A stretch of DNA of 64,000 bases from Nocardiopsis ganjiahuensis DSM 45031 (GCF_000341085.1 NZ_ANBA01000008.1:62001-126000), one strand, 5' to 3'; counted from the first letter of the stretch, positions 52,601 to 60,547 are shown. Numbers and translations: made by a program. Notes: a model not told the origin generated them from the letters alone.

Positions 52601-53064
52601 CCGAAGTCGATCACCCTGGGGCCGTCCGGGCCCATCAGCACGTTGCCCGGCTTGAGGTCGCGGTGGACGACGTCGGCCTGGTGGATGGCCGCCACCGCGG
52701 TGATCGTGCCCACCGCCAACCGGTACAGGTCCTGCGACGGCAACGGCCCGTGTTCCCTGACCGCGGTGCGCAGAGTGGGCCCGTCCACGAACTCGGTGAT
52801 GATGTAGGGCCGCTCCCCCTCCAGATCGGCGGCGAGCACCCGGGCCGTGCAGAACGGCGCCACCCTCCGGGCCGCCGTCACCTCCCTGCGCACGGGACGG
52901 TGGAAGCCCTCCTCACTGCGCAGGGCCTTGAGCGCCACCCGGGTACCGTCCGTGCCGTAGGCCTCGTAGACCACACCCTGGCCCCCGACGCCGAGGCGGC
53001 CTGCCAACCAGTAGCCACCGATGCTCAGCGGGTCTTCGCCTCGGACGAGGGGGGCTCGGGTCAC
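49624..53064 (-). CDS. Ser/Thr protein kinase fused to an nSTAND1-like effector tail and beta-propeller
   Basis: 1146 residues. Kinase about 15-265: glycine loop LGVGGQG, ATP Lys46, HRDLKPGN (Asp136), DFG (153-155), APEQF. Linker 270-375 contains two 41-residue repeats (281-321 and 322-362). Residues about 376-530 (LTEQQRRLMLQILLRML, DLARRLDGAGLVSFDG, then AWPRLRTWIAEEDDGLRLLGRID) match the winged-helix module normally found C-terminal to the nSTAND1 NTPase; the NTPase itself is absent. One membrane helix (about 537-557) follows, then WD40-like propeller blades (about 610-1100). GTG 53064 has GGAG 7 bases upstream. The kinase should be cytosolic and the propeller outside. Confidence 0.88.
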   Translation of the reverse strand: MTRAPLVRGEDPLSIGGYWLAGRLGVGGQGVVYEAYGTDGTRVALKALRSEEGFHRPVRREVTAARRVAPFCTARVLAADLEGERPYIITEFVDGPTLRTAVREHGPLPSQDLYRLAVGTITAVAAIHQADVVHRDLKPGNVLMGPDGPRVIDFGIARILTDSATLSRSRLVGTLRYMAPEQFARKRAGRPADVHAWAAVVFYAATGRHAFQGSTDREIMRAVRESTPDLDPLPPGLRPLLADALAKDPEQRPTAAELLMRLLDPPWDEGFEKADTGTDREEETDSATVPVSGDISPSDMETLPRAGQDRADRAPVPQAGQDEETDSATAPAPGDGGPSDMEALLQAGRGRAAHDLVPRAGQESSTDLGRTAEDLYQDLTEQQRRLMLQILLRMLEPEPGGGMALRGVALADLPADDTAVAEDLARRLDGAGLVSFDGLRLHLENAALGVAWPRLRTWIAEEDDGLRLLGRIDTATRFWHEHGEREGDLLQGSLLDQTTAWADSERTRVQLNTTEHRFLTASRNLTVRRERRRRTVTSVLAGLVAVLLVASGGLVWLNQARTQERDAARSLLDESMSRDLAARAAELRSGEPETAMLLAAAAWQFAPTVDARSALHRAVTQPEESSVRQLGTHPVMSTGGRRTAALTDTSVDVRDADTGEEVGAVALADIAGAEEAVVDVALSADGETVAVMAGDGPRFFSAGDAAPDGLDVPLVQAWHALPDIVFTENDDYLLLEYNDTYVVEVQDRGPRFLVSADDGSYVLGDEPGVLDVAVAADKDLAAVYRDVGEGVEIVDLSTGDTVSTAWPDGAGELVDLALSPDGTRLAGAVADGGLRVWDVSDRESLEASSTRLRDEPAHDRQTPRGVRFNADGSVLAEFSGDQLTLWESWERVEEPTPDSFPPFEELTGWYSLSLVHTLEGRMIADAVWRPDDDGLRLLLDNGTVTTLDWPWGAMVRVDDGQGELPDPPEFRPVEGDIAPDVSPDGAVAVRTGLDDLVFLDGESLAPLAPVVRLGEEYFDGTGGALVAFTSDSELMVMVNNAGTHWRRDIARTLLQVWHVPTRTPLGPPIVGPGVQYMTQDSAGVGFVDDGSTLRLVVTEEEDEAGTYEVSVDPGAMVRTLCERVGRDLSDEEWQEHLPGVERRTIC
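51979..52224. repeat. Two 123-bp in-frame repeats in the kinase linker
   Basis: Units at 52102-52224 and 51979-52101 encode 41-residue copies that share EETDSAT, GDxxPSDME and RAGQ/QAGR segments. They keep frame, so they are a coding duplication, not a noncoding repeat. Confidence 0.8.
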
Positions 53065-53155
53065 AGTGCGTCTCCGGAAGGCAGGGGGTCAGGGGGCGCC
53101 AGTCCGATAGATGCCCGAACCGCCACCGGAGTTCACCTGTTTGTTGGCGAGGAGG

Positions 53156-53175
53156 CCCGGGCGTTCACGCCCGGG
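53156..53175 (-). terminator. Terminator hairpin of the methyltransferase gene
   Basis: CCCGGGCG-TTCA-CGCCCGGG, perfect 8-bp stem, 33 bases beyond the methyltransferase stop at 53208 and before the kinase start. Confidence 0.65.
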
Positions 53176-53207
53176 AGGAATCGCCTGGATCCGTTGAGTT
53201 CCGGCTC

Positions 53208-54011
53208 CTACCCGGGCAGGCGGCACAGGATCGCGCCGCGGGGGATGACGAAGACCCCGTCGGGGTGCTCGCTCCAGCGCTTCCATCCCGCCGAGATCCG
53301 TTTCAGGTCCGCCTCGCTCGCGTAGCCCCTGGCGACGGCGTCGCGGCCCATCGCCGACTCCAGGATGCGGCGCGACCACATGCCGCCCCACCAGGCGCGG
53401 CGCTCGGGAGCGGAGTGGTCCCACACCTCGGCGACATGGGTGACGTCCTCGAACCCGGCCGCGTGCGCCCAGGCGAGCATGCGGCGACCGGCGTCGGGTT
53501 CGCCGCCGTTGGCGCGGGCCATCCGCTGGTACAGCTCCATCCACGAGTCCAGTTCGGGCAGGCCCGGGTACCAGTGCATCGCCGAGTAGTCGCTGTCGCA
53601 GGCGGCCACCACGCCGCCCGGCCGGGCCACGCGGCCCATCTCGGTCAGGGCGCGCACCGGGTCGCCCACGTGCTGCAGGACCTGGTGGGCGTGGACGACG
53701 TCGAAGGTGTCGTCGGGCAGGTCCAGGTCGTGGATGTCCCCGACCAGGAAGTCGATGTTGTCGGCGCCCGCCTCCTCGGCGTTGGCCCGGGCCTGCTCGA
53801 CCGCCTCGGAGGAGGAGTCCACGGCGGTGACCCGGCCGGGGGCCACCCTGCGTGCGAGGTCGGCGGTGATGCTGCCGGGGCCGCAGCCCACGTCCAGCAG
53901 GGAGCGGCCGGGGCGCATCTCCGCGAGCGCGTAGGCCGCGGAGTTCTCGGCGTTACGCCACAGGTAGGAGGTGGTGACCGTCGGGTGCTGTCCGTGAGTG
54001 TACCGCGCCAT
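53208..54011 (-). CDS. UbiE-like class I SAM methyltransferase
   Basis: 267 residues. Motif I LLDVGCGPGSITADLARRV, then VTAVDSSSEAVEQARANA, GDIHDLDLPDDTFDVVHAHQVLQHVGDPVRAL and RVARPGGVVAACDSDY. The layout is that of UbiE/MenG-like and glycine-sarcosine-type methyltransferases, but members of this branch act on many small molecules. ATG 54011 begins MARYTHGQHPTV. It ends in its own hairpin terminator and is divergent from the ECF sigma gene at 54196. Confidence 0.88.
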   Translation of the reverse strand: MARYTHGQHPTVTTSYLWRNAENSAAYALAEMRPGRSLLDVGCGPGSITADLARRVAPGRVTAVDSSSEAVEQARANAEEAGADNIDFLVGDIHDLDLPDDTFDVVHAHQVLQHVGDPVRALTEMGRVARPGGVVAACDSDYSAMHWYPGLPELDSWMELYQRMARANGGEPDAGRRMLAWAHAAGFEDVTHVAEVWDHSAPERRAWWGGMWSRRILESAMGRDAVARGYASEADLKRISAGWKRWSEHPDGVFVIPRGAILCRLPG

Positions 54012-54195
54012 CGCGTACCGTCCTTCGTGCCGGGGTTCGGGTCGACCCTACCCCCTCGTCTCTCCTGGTGAGATGGAATTCTCATATAGCGAGACGATTT
54101 CTCCTCTTTCCGAACCGCCCGGAAAACTTCCCGAGCCGACCTAACACACACCTCCCGTTCCGACACAAGCAGATGAGAGGACGGGAGGAACGCCC

Positions 54196-54765
54196 ATGGG
54201 ACGCAGCACGGTCGGAGAGGACTACTCCGACGAGCGCGCCTTCAACACCCTGTTCGAGCAGCACTACGACGCCGTGTACCGGTACGCGCGGCGCAGGGTG
54301 GGCGCGGACCAGGCCGACGACGTGGCCTCGGAGGCCTTCGTCGTGGCCTGGCAGAAGAGAGGGCGCCTGGTCCCGCAACGGGAACTGCCCTGGCTGTACG
54401 CGTGCGCACGCCGCATCACCCTGGCCCACCTGCGCCGCGACCAGCGACAGGACCGGATCGCGGAGTCGCTGGTCCGCGAGCCCGGACGGCTGGGGGTGCA
54501 CTCCGACGACGCCGAGCGCGTCATCGACCGCGACCGGGCCCTGGCCGCCCTGGCCCGGCTGACCGAGATCGAACGCGAGCTCGTGATGCTCGTGACCTGG
54601 GAGGGACTGGACAGCCGCCAGGCGGCCGAGGTCGTGGGATGCACCCACGTCACCGCCCGGGGGCGCCTGCACCGCGCCCGGAAGAGGCTCACCGCACATC
54701 TGGCCGAGACGCCCGGCCCCGAACGGGCCCCCGCCTTCGAGGAGAAGGAGAAGGAGTCGGCATGA
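54196..54765 (+). CDS. ECF RNA polymerase sigma factor
   Basis: 189 residues. Region 2: FNTLFEQHYDAVYRYARRRVG and ADDVASEAFVVAWQKR; region 4: LARLTEIERELVMLVTWEGLDSRQAAEVVGCTHVTARGRLHRARKRL. It is the minimal sigma2-sigma4 type. ATG 54196 follows GAGAGGACGGGAGG. Its stop overlaps the start of the next gene (ATGA), a CU044_5270-type protein that probably acts as its membrane anti-sigma partner. Confidence 0.93.
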   Translation: MGRSTVGEDYSDERAFNTLFEQHYDAVYRYARRRVGADQADDVASEAFVVAWQKRGRLVPQRELPWLYACARRITLAHLRRDQRQDRIAESLVREPGRLGVHSDDAERVIDRDRALAALARLTEIERELVMLVTWEGLDSRQAAEVVGCTHVTARGRLHRARKRLTAHLAETPGPERAPAFEEKEKESA

Positions 54766-55847
54766 ACGACCTGACCGCACTGCGCGCCGCCCTTGAGGGC
54801 GCCGACCCCGCCAAGGACACCGCACCCGCACCCGAGGACCGCCTGCGGGCCCGTACCAACGCCATCGCACGCCTGAAGGAGAACACCCCCATGGCACGTC
54901 CCCTGTGGCGCCGTGTCCCCGTGCTCGTCGCCGGAGCCGCCACCGCGGCCCTGGCCGTCGGGGCCGCCGCGCTTCTGCTGCCCGCGGACCACCCGGCCGG
55001 TGTCCCCGTCGCCTACGCCGCTCCGCCCGAGCCGATCGAGGTGACCGGCGGGCCGCCGGTCGACGGCACCGAGCCGCTGCTGGAGCTGGCCGGGACCACG
55101 GCCGAGCGCGGTGAGCCCGAGGGGCGGGGCGAGGTCGGGTTCGTCGCCTCCAACGGCACCACCCTGTACCGGATGAACGCCAACGCCGGTGACGAGGACC
55201 CCGAGGAGACCCACGGCTACGGGTTCGTCCCCTTCGAGTGGAACCGGTGGCAGGGTCCGGGCGGCGAGATCCGTAGCGAGAGCCACCCCCGGCCCCCGAC
55301 CGAGACCGGTGGCGAGGAAGGCGACCACGAGTGGTTCCTGGACCAGGTCAGCGAGGTCCACGAGGAGACCCTGCACCCCAGCCTGGTCCTGCCCGAGGAG
55401 CTGCCCACCGACCCGGAGGGAATGGAGGAGGTCCTCACCGGTATCGGCCAGGACTCCGCGGAGGTCCGGGAGACCGACGCGTCCCTGTTCCACTCCGTGT
55501 CCTACCTCTACGAGAACCGGCCGCTGGCCGGCGCGGAGGAGGCCGCCGTCCAGCGGGTCATCGCCGACCGCGCCGACGTGCAGTACCTGGGCACCGCCAC
55601 CGACCCGCTGGACAGGCAGGGCGAGCTCTTCTCGTTCCGCGTGGAGGAGCCCGGCGTCCAGACCCTCGAGTACCGGTACCTGTACGACGCCCGGGACGGA
55701 TCGCTGCTGTACAGCGACACCACCCTGCTGGAGGAGCACGACCCGAGCACCCCGATCGAGGACTACGGGCTGACGTACCCGGTCCTGTCCTCGCAGGTCA
55801 GCTACGTCTGGTCCGGGTGGGTCGAGGAGATCGGCCAGCGCCCCTGA
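54762..55847 (+). CDS. CU044_5270-family membrane protein, probable anti-sigma partner
   Basis: 361 residues. Short cytosolic N-terminus (about 1-50), one membrane helix (about 53-75, VLVAGAATAALAVGAAALLLP), and a large extracytoplasmic domain with EWNRWQGPGG, DQVSEVHEETLHP and repeated acidic loops. This family is nearly always encoded just after an ECF sigma gene in Streptosporangiales-type genomes. Translational coupling through ATGA supports a sigma/anti-sigma pair. No zinc-binding HxxxCxxC anti-sigma motif is present, so the mode of inhibition would differ. The role is inference from gene order. Confidence 0.82.
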   Translation: MNDLTALRAALEGADPAKDTAPAPEDRLRARTNAIARLKENTPMARPLWRRVPVLVAGAATAALAVGAAALLLPADHPAGVPVAYAAPPEPIEVTGGPPVDGTEPLLELAGTTAERGEPEGRGEVGFVASNGTTLYRMNANAGDEDPEETHGYGFVPFEWNRWQGPGGEIRSESHPRPPTETGGEEGDHEWFLDQVSEVHEETLHPSLVLPEELPTDPEGMEEVLTGIGQDSAEVRETDASLFHSVSYLYENRPLAGAEEAAVQRVIADRADVQYLGTATDPLDRQGELFSFRVEEPGVQTLEYRYLYDARDGSLLYSDTTLLEEHDPSTPIEDYGLTYPVLSSQVSYVWSGWVEEIGQRP

Positions 55848-55925
55848 GGCAGGGCCCCTGAGCCGGAAGGGCTGAGCCGGCACTGGTGTTCGGAGGGCCG
55901 GGCCGAAGGGCCCGGGAGCTGACCA

Positions 55926-55957
55926 CGGCCGCACCGGCACGTGCCGGTGCGGCCGTC
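55926..55957 (+). terminator. Terminator hairpin of the sigma/anti-sigma operon
   Basis: A 32-base perfect palindrome (ACGGCCGCACCGGCAC and its complement) 78 bases after the stop at 55847; it can also end the DUF4180 transcript coming from the other side. Confidence 0.75.
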
Positions 55958-55971
55958 GGCGTCCGCGCGGT

Positions 55972-56394
55972 TCAGGCGCCGGCCAGCCGTTCCTCCAGCG
56001 CCTCCGGGCCGGGGACGAACCAGCACTGGCTGCCGCGGTCGCACTCGCGTACGAGGTCGCGGAACGCGTCACTGGCCGCCACCTGCCGCGAGACGTCTCC
56101 GACGACGGCCAGGCGGAGCCGGTAGTTGGCGAACTTCTGGAGGAACTCGCCCGCCACGCCCGTGCGCAGCCGGAAGAAGTCCGGGTCGAGGCGTTCGACG
56201 GGCACCGCGATCCAGGTGACGCCGTGGTAGAAGGCATCGCCGATCACGTCCCCGGCATCGCGCAGGGGCGGGCCGTCCGCCGGGCAGAACATGACCGGGT
56301 GCGGGCCAACCCTGCGGGTTTCGGGGAGTGTCTCGGGCATCGGCTCCGGATCCTTCGCGATGGGGTGCTGGTCGGGTTTTCCTGGAGAGCTCAC
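55972..56394 (-). CDS. DUF4180 domain protein
   Basis: 140 residues. The conserved block FRLRTGVAGEFLQKFANYRLRLAVVGDVSRQVAASDAFRDLVRECDRGSQCWFVP (in pieces: RTGVAGEFLQKF, RLAVVGDVS, FVRE-like LVRECDRG) is the DUF4180 family, of unknown function. GTG 56394 overlaps the stop of the HTH gene (GTGA), so both are translated from one transcript. Cytosolic, no catalytic motif apparent; it may be the partner or effector of the HTH protein. Confidence 0.82.
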   Translation of the reverse strand: MSSPGKPDQHPIAKDPEPMPETLPETRRVGPHPVMFCPADGPPLRDAGDVIGDAFYHGVTWIAVPVERLDPDFFRLRTGVAGEFLQKFANYRLRLAVVGDVSRQVAASDAFRDLVRECDRGSQCWFVPGPEALEERLAGA

Positions 56395-56822
56395 GGCTGG
56401 TCTCCGGTGAGGGAGTCGATGTACCCCAGGAGTGTGGCGGTGGTGTCCAGGTCGCCCACGATGACCACCTTCAGCCGGGCGCGCTCCGGGTCGTGGACGA
56501 CCTGGACATGCGAGCGCCCGCGCTCCTCCGGACGTCCGGTCACGGTGAGCAGGGTGGTGAGGCGGTCGGCGGTGCCCCGGTCGACCCCGTCGACCTGCAC
56601 GACCGTGGACGCCTCCGCGTGCGGGGCCGCCTCGGCTGCGGGCGGCTGCTCCCCGGCCAGTGGTCCGCCGGTGAACTCCTCCAGGTCCTGGCGCCGGATC
56701 CGGTACTGCTTACCGATCCGGGTGGCCGCCAGGCGCCCTTCGCGGACGTAGGCGCGCACGGTCTTGACGTGCAGACCCAGAAGGTCCGCGACCTGCTCCA
56801 CCGAGTAGTACTGCTGGGCCAC
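56391..56822 (-). CDS. Excisionase-type (MerR-like) HTH protein with novel C-terminal domain
   Basis: 143 residues. N-terminal HTH_17 fold (YYSVEQVADLLGLHVKTVRAYVREGRL, then GKQYRIRRQDLEEF; residues about 5-50), a Pro/Ala linker, and a C-terminal domain of about 75 residues (VQVDGVDRGTADRLTTLLTV to LLGYIDSLTG) that I do not recognise. GTG 56822 follows GAGGAG by 4 bases. It is coupled to DUF4180. Upstream a TTCCCC-N16-GGGGAA dyad spans a TACAAT -10, suggesting autoregulation. Confidence 0.8.
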   Translation of the reverse strand: MAQQYYSVEQVADLLGLHVKTVRAYVREGRLAATRIGKQYRIRRQDLEEFTGGPLAGEQPPAAEAAPHAEASTVVQVDGVDRGTADRLTTLLTVTGRPEERGRSHVQVVHDPERARLKVVIVGDLDTTATLLGYIDSLTGDQP

Positions 56823-56857
56823 GATTCTCCTCACCCGCAGGCTTCTTATCCTTAAAG

Positions 56858-56885
56858 TTCCCCAATTGTACCTGAACTCGGGGAA
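56858..56885 (-). promoter_or_regulatory. Promoter/operator of the HTH-DUF4180 pair
   Basis: TTCCCC (56858-56863) and GGGGAA (56880-56885) flank the minus-strand -10 TACAAT (56870-56865). A repressor bound to the dyad would cover the -10. Confidence 0.5.
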
Positions 56886-56987
56886 GAAAAGAGAAGTTCT
56901 CGGAGCACGGCGCTGTGGGCCGGTGCTGGAAGGGGGAACCGGGTACGGGTGAGAAGAGGGAGACACCCGCGGAGAGAGGAGAAGGCC

Positions 56988-57470
56988 ATGGCCCTCCTGC
57001 ACCCGATCAAGCCGTGCCTGTGGTTCAACGGGCAGGCCGAGCAGGCGGTGGCGTTCTACACGAACGTCTTCGAGGACTCGCGCGTGCTCACGACCACTTA
57101 CTACGGCCCCGGCCTGCCCGTACCCGAGGGCACCGTGCTGACCATCGAGTTCGAGCTGGACGGCAACCCCTTCACCGCGCTCAACGGCGGGGCGGAGTTC
57201 ACCTTCAACGAGTCGGTGTCCTTCCAGGTCAGCTGCCGCGACCAGGCCGAGTCCGACCATTACTGGGACCGGCTCACCGACGGCGGCCAGGAGAGCCAGT
57301 GCGGCTGGCTCCGGGACCGGTTCGGCCTGTCCTGGCAGGTTTACCCGGAGGAACTGAACACCCTGCTGGAGGACCCCGACCCCGAACGGGCGCACCGGGC
57401 CACCCAGGCGATGCTCATGATGCGCCGCATCGACCTGGAGATGGTGCGCCGGGCCGCCGACGGAACCTGA
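56988..57470 (+). CDS. VOC-superfamily (PhnB/glyoxalase-like) protein
   Basis: 160 residues. Starts MALLHPIKPCLWFNGQAEQAVAFYTNVFEDSRV, the PhnB/3-demethylubiquinone methyltransferase-like VOC fold, with TIEFELDGNPFTALNGG and CGWLRDRFGLSWQVYPEEL (domain-swap half). It lacks a clear metal triad, so it may bind rather than convert a ligand, or use a metal found only in part. ATG 56988 has GAGAGGAGAAGG upstream. Monocistronic, convergent with the FhuF-like gene. Confidence 0.87.
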   Translation: MALLHPIKPCLWFNGQAEQAVAFYTNVFEDSRVLTTTYYGPGLPVPEGTVLTIEFELDGNPFTALNGGAEFTFNESVSFQVSCRDQAESDHYWDRLTDGGQESQCGWLRDRFGLSWQVYPEELNTLLEDPDPERAHRATQAMLMMRRIDLEMVRRAADGT

Positions 57471-57491
57471 GGACCCCGCATCCGAACCCGC

Positions 57492-58223
57492 TCAGGGGCG
57501 CAGCGCGCAGTCCCCGCACAGGCCGCCGTCCGGCAACCGGTAGTACAGGCAGCAGGTGGTGCGCCGGAACACCGCAAGTCCCGACCGGTCCACCCCCGTG
57601 TAGCCGCCGGTCCCCTGCAGTGAGGGGCGTTCCAGCGTCAGCCGGACCACCTCCTCGGCCGCCGCCCGCTGCTCGTGCCGGGCACCGCCCAGGGACCGGG
57701 CCGCACCGGCCAGCGCCGCGGCGGTGTTGCCCCGCAGCAGACCGGGGGAGACCCGACCGATGCCGGCCAGCTCCTCCTCGACCCCGGCCAGGGCCCGCTC
57801 CACCACGGTGGCGGACACCCACTCCGCGATCTCGCCGGGGTCCCGGGGGATCGCCTCGACCCGGGTCTGTGCCGTGCGCAGGACCAGCGGCCCCGAACGG
57901 ACGGGTTCGAAGTGAAAGTCCGCGACACGCAGACGCACCCCGTGGCACAGCGCCGCCGCCAGGACCGGGGACAGCAGCCGGGAGGCCAGACCCTGGTGGA
58001 ACAGCGACGCGCCCACCCGCCACTCCACGTCCTCGGCGCCCCCGCCCGACAGCGCCCCGAGCTGGGCCCGCACCCGTCGTACCTCCTCGGCGACCCGCTC
58101 CCCGGCCAGGGCGGACACCGGTTCCCAACCGTGGCTCCGTGGCCGAGCCCCCGTCCCGAAGACCCCCACCCCGAAGAACATGTTGACGCGCCCCAGGTCC
58201 CCGAGCACCTCTTCCAGCACCAC
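57492..58223 (-). CDS. FhuF-like (2Fe-2S)-binding protein, ferric-siderophore reductase type
   Basis: 243 residues. The C-terminal cysteine pattern CC-x10-C-x2-C (in RRTTCCLYYRLPDGGLCGDCAL) is the [2Fe-2S] site of FhuF-like ferric reductases. The N-terminal 200 residues are helical, as expected. GTG 58223 is preferred since GGAGG lies 9 bases before it. FhuF-like proteins release iron from imported siderophores in the cytosol. No siderophore uptake or biosynthesis gene is in the window, so this acts in trans or is scattered. Confidence 0.82.
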   Translation of the reverse strand: MVLEEVLGDLGRVNMFFGVGVFGTGARPRSHGWEPVSALAGERVAEEVRRVRAQLGALSGGGAEDVEWRVGASLFHQGLASRLLSPVLAAALCHGVRLRVADFHFEPVRSGPLVLRTAQTRVEAIPRDPGEIAEWVSATVVERALAGVEEELAGIGRVSPGLLRGNTAAALAGAARSLGGARHEQRAAAEEVVRLTLERPSLQGTGGYTGVDRSGLAVFRRTTCCLYYRLPDGGLCGDCALRP

Positions 58224-58392
58224 TGCCCCCTGCCTCCGTGTCCGGCTCCCGCACCGCCGGGTCTCCACCATGCCCGATCGCCGGGGCGCCCGCCGCTCGA
58301 GGGGCCGTCACCAGGCCGGTAGTGCTGGCACCACCCGTGTTCCTCGTGCTGATGGCCTCGTGCCGGACCCCCCGGAAACCTAGATTGGTCCT

Positions 58393-59802
58393 GTGAGCGG
58401 CACACACGAACAACAGGCGCCAGAGGCGGAGCGGAGCGGAGGCCGGGGTTGGACCCGGCTGATCGCTCCGGTCGACGCGCCCTTCCTGCCCGGGGCGGGA
58501 ACGAACGGCTGGCGGAGTCTCCTGGTCGAGGTCCTGCACCTGATGACCTCCCTGGTACTGGCCCTGTTCTACCTGATCCCGGCGACGCTGCTGGTGACAG
58601 CGGCCTCCTGGGTCGGAGTGGGGCTGTACCTGCCCTGGTCGGACGTCTCGATCGACTTCCCCGTCGCCCGGATCGCCAGGGACGCGCTCGGGTTCCTCGT
58701 GTTCCTGCCCCTGGCCGCCACCCTGCTGGCCCGTTTCGCCTGCCGGCTCCAGCGCGACCGGATCGCCAACGTGTTCGGGATCGTGGAGACCAGACCGCCC
58801 GACCCGATGGCCGACGACAACCCCTGGGCGCGCGTGTGGCGGTTCCTCTTCGGCCGGGAGGCGTGGTCGATGGTGGTCTACAGCACCGTCGCCGGACTGC
58901 ACGGCCTGCTCGCCGGAGGGCTGGTCGCGGTGCTCGTGGTGTGCGGCGGCGCCGCGGCGGCCGGGGCCTTCCTCGGCATCGTGTACATCCTGGCCCAGGG
59001 CTCTCCCGGAGACCTGGCGGGGCCGCTGGTCCTGGTCGTGGCGGGCCCGTTGGCCGCCCTGATCGGCCTGCGCCTGGCCCCGTACATGATCGCCTCGGAG
59101 GTCCTGCTGCACAGGCTGCTGCTCTTCGACGCCCCCGAGGTGCGGATGCGGCGCCGCCTCCTGCACGTCCAGGACAGCCGTCTGCGCATGGTCGACGAGG
59201 CCGAGGCCGAACGCCGGCGCATCGAACGCGACCTGCACGACGGCGCCCAGCAGCGCCTGCTCGCACTGACGATGACCCTGACCCGGGCCCGCGCCCGGCT
59301 GGCCCACGACCCCGACGGGGCCCGGGAGCTGATCACCGAGGCCCAGGAGGAGTCGAAGGAGGTCATGACCGAACTGCGCCAGGTGGCGCGCGGTCTGCAC
59401 CCCCGGGTCCTGACCGACCACGGGCTCGGGTCGGCTCTGCCGGTCGCGGCCGGGCGTTCCCCGGTCCCGGTCCGGCTGGACGTACGGCTCGACGAACGCC
59501 CCTCCCCGCGTGCGGAGGGCGTGGCCTACTACGTGGTCTGCGAGGCCCTGGCCAACGTCGCCAAGCACGCCGCGGCCGAGCAGGTCACCGTGGTCGCCGA
59601 GCGGGTCGGGGGCCGCGGCGGCAAGGGGGACCTGCTGCGGGTGTCCGTCACCGACGACGGGGGCGGGGGCGCCGACCCCGAGGCGGGCACCGGTCTCTAC
59701 GGGCTGTGGGACCGGGTGGACGCTGTCGACGGTGTGCTGACCGTCCACAGCCCGACCGGTGGGGGAACCGTCCTGACCGCGAACATTCCATGGGAGGCGT
59801 GA
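58393..59802 (+). CDS. Two-component sensor histidine kinase (NarL/LiaS type)
   Basis: 469 residues. Four membrane helices in a putative-sensor domain (about 42-235), then HisKA_3 (EAERRRIERDLHDGAQQRL, His282) and a HATPase_c domain (ALANVAKHA, DDGGGGADPEAGTGLYGLWDRV). The His kinase phosphorylates the response regulator encoded next (2 bases apart). The sensor domain is the same family as the lone protein at 45496. GTG start at 58393. Typical of actinobacterial envelope-stress systems. Confidence 0.92.
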   Translation: MSGTHEQQAPEAERSGGRGWTRLIAPVDAPFLPGAGTNGWRSLLVEVLHLMTSLVLALFYLIPATLLVTAASWVGVGLYLPWSDVSIDFPVARIARDALGFLVFLPLAATLLARFACRLQRDRIANVFGIVETRPPDPMADDNPWARVWRFLFGREAWSMVVYSTVAGLHGLLAGGLVAVLVVCGGAAAAGAFLGIVYILAQGSPGDLAGPLVLVVAGPLAALIGLRLAPYMIASEVLLHRLLLFDAPEVRMRRRLLHVQDSRLRMVDEAEAERRRIERDLHDGAQQRLLALTMTLTRARARLAHDPDGARELITEAQEESKEVMTELRQVARGLHPRVLTDHGLGSALPVAAGRSPVPVRLDVRLDERPSPRAEGVAYYVVCEALANVAKHAAAEQVTVVAERVGGRGGKGDLLRVSVTDDGGGGADPEAGTGLYGLWDRVDAVDGVLTVHSPTGGGTVLTANIPWEA

Positions 59803-59804
59803 CC

Positions 59805-60497
59805 GTGAACTCGGCCGACACACACGAGGAGCGGCCCGGGCCGCGAGTGATCATCGCCGAGGACTCCGTGCTGCTGCGCAGCGGCATGGTCCGGCTGCTG
59901 GAGGACTCGGGGGTGGAGATCGTCGCGGCGGTGGGAGACGCCGACGCGCTGCTCGCAGTGGTCGCCGAGCACCCGGACGCGGACCTGTGCCTGGTCGACA
60001 TCAGGATGCCGCCCACCTACTCGGAGGAGGGTATCCAGGCGGCGCTGAAGATCCGCGAGACCTATCCCGAGGTGGCGGTCCTGCTGCTGTCCCAGCACGT
60101 GGTCAGCCGCTACGCCGCCGACCTGCTCGGGGGCGGGGCCTCCAAGGTGGGCTACCTGCTCAAGGACCGGGTGGCCGACATCGACGAGTTCCTGACCGTG
60201 CTGCGCAGGGTGGCCGACGGCGGGGCGGCGATCGACCCCGAAGTGGTCTCGCAGTTGCTGAGCAGGCATCTGGACCGGTCTCTGGAGCGCCTCACCCCGC
60301 GTGAGGGCGAGGTGCTGGAGGTCATGGCCCAGGGGCTGAACAACGCGGGGATCGCCGACCGGCTCACCATCACCGAACGGGCCGTGGAGAAACACATCCG
60401 GTCCATCTTCACCAAGCTCGACCTGGGTCAGGACGACCACGACCACCGCAGGGTCCAGGCGGTGCTGCGCTACCTGCGCGGCGCCGACCAGGACTGA
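59805..60497 (+). CDS. NarL/LuxR-type response regulator
   Basis: 230 residues. Receiver domain with acidic Asp19/Asp20 pair region (IIAEDS), phosphoacceptor Asp65 (LVDIRMPP) and Lys in LLKDRV; LuxR HTH near the C-terminus (LTPREGEVLEVMAQGLNNAGIADRLTITERAVEKHI). GTG 59805 has GGGAGG 7 bases upstream; GTG 59799, overlapping the kinase stop, is the alternative. Downstream is a DUF4097 membrane protein, which is the likely target or third component. Confidence 0.92.
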   Translation: MNSADTHEERPGPRVIIAEDSVLLRSGMVRLLEDSGVEIVAAVGDADALLAVVAEHPDADLCLVDIRMPPTYSEEGIQAALKIRETYPEVAVLLLSQHVVSRYAADLLGGGASKVGYLLKDRVADIDEFLTVLRRVADGGAAIDPEVVSQLLSRHLDRSLERLTPREGEVLEVMAQGLNNAGIADRLTITERAVEKHIRSIFTKLDLGQDDHDHRRVQAVLRYLRGADQD

Positions 60498-60547
60498 CGG
60501 AGCACCGACTGAGAAGGAGGGCGACGCCTTCCGAGAAGGGGAAGAAG

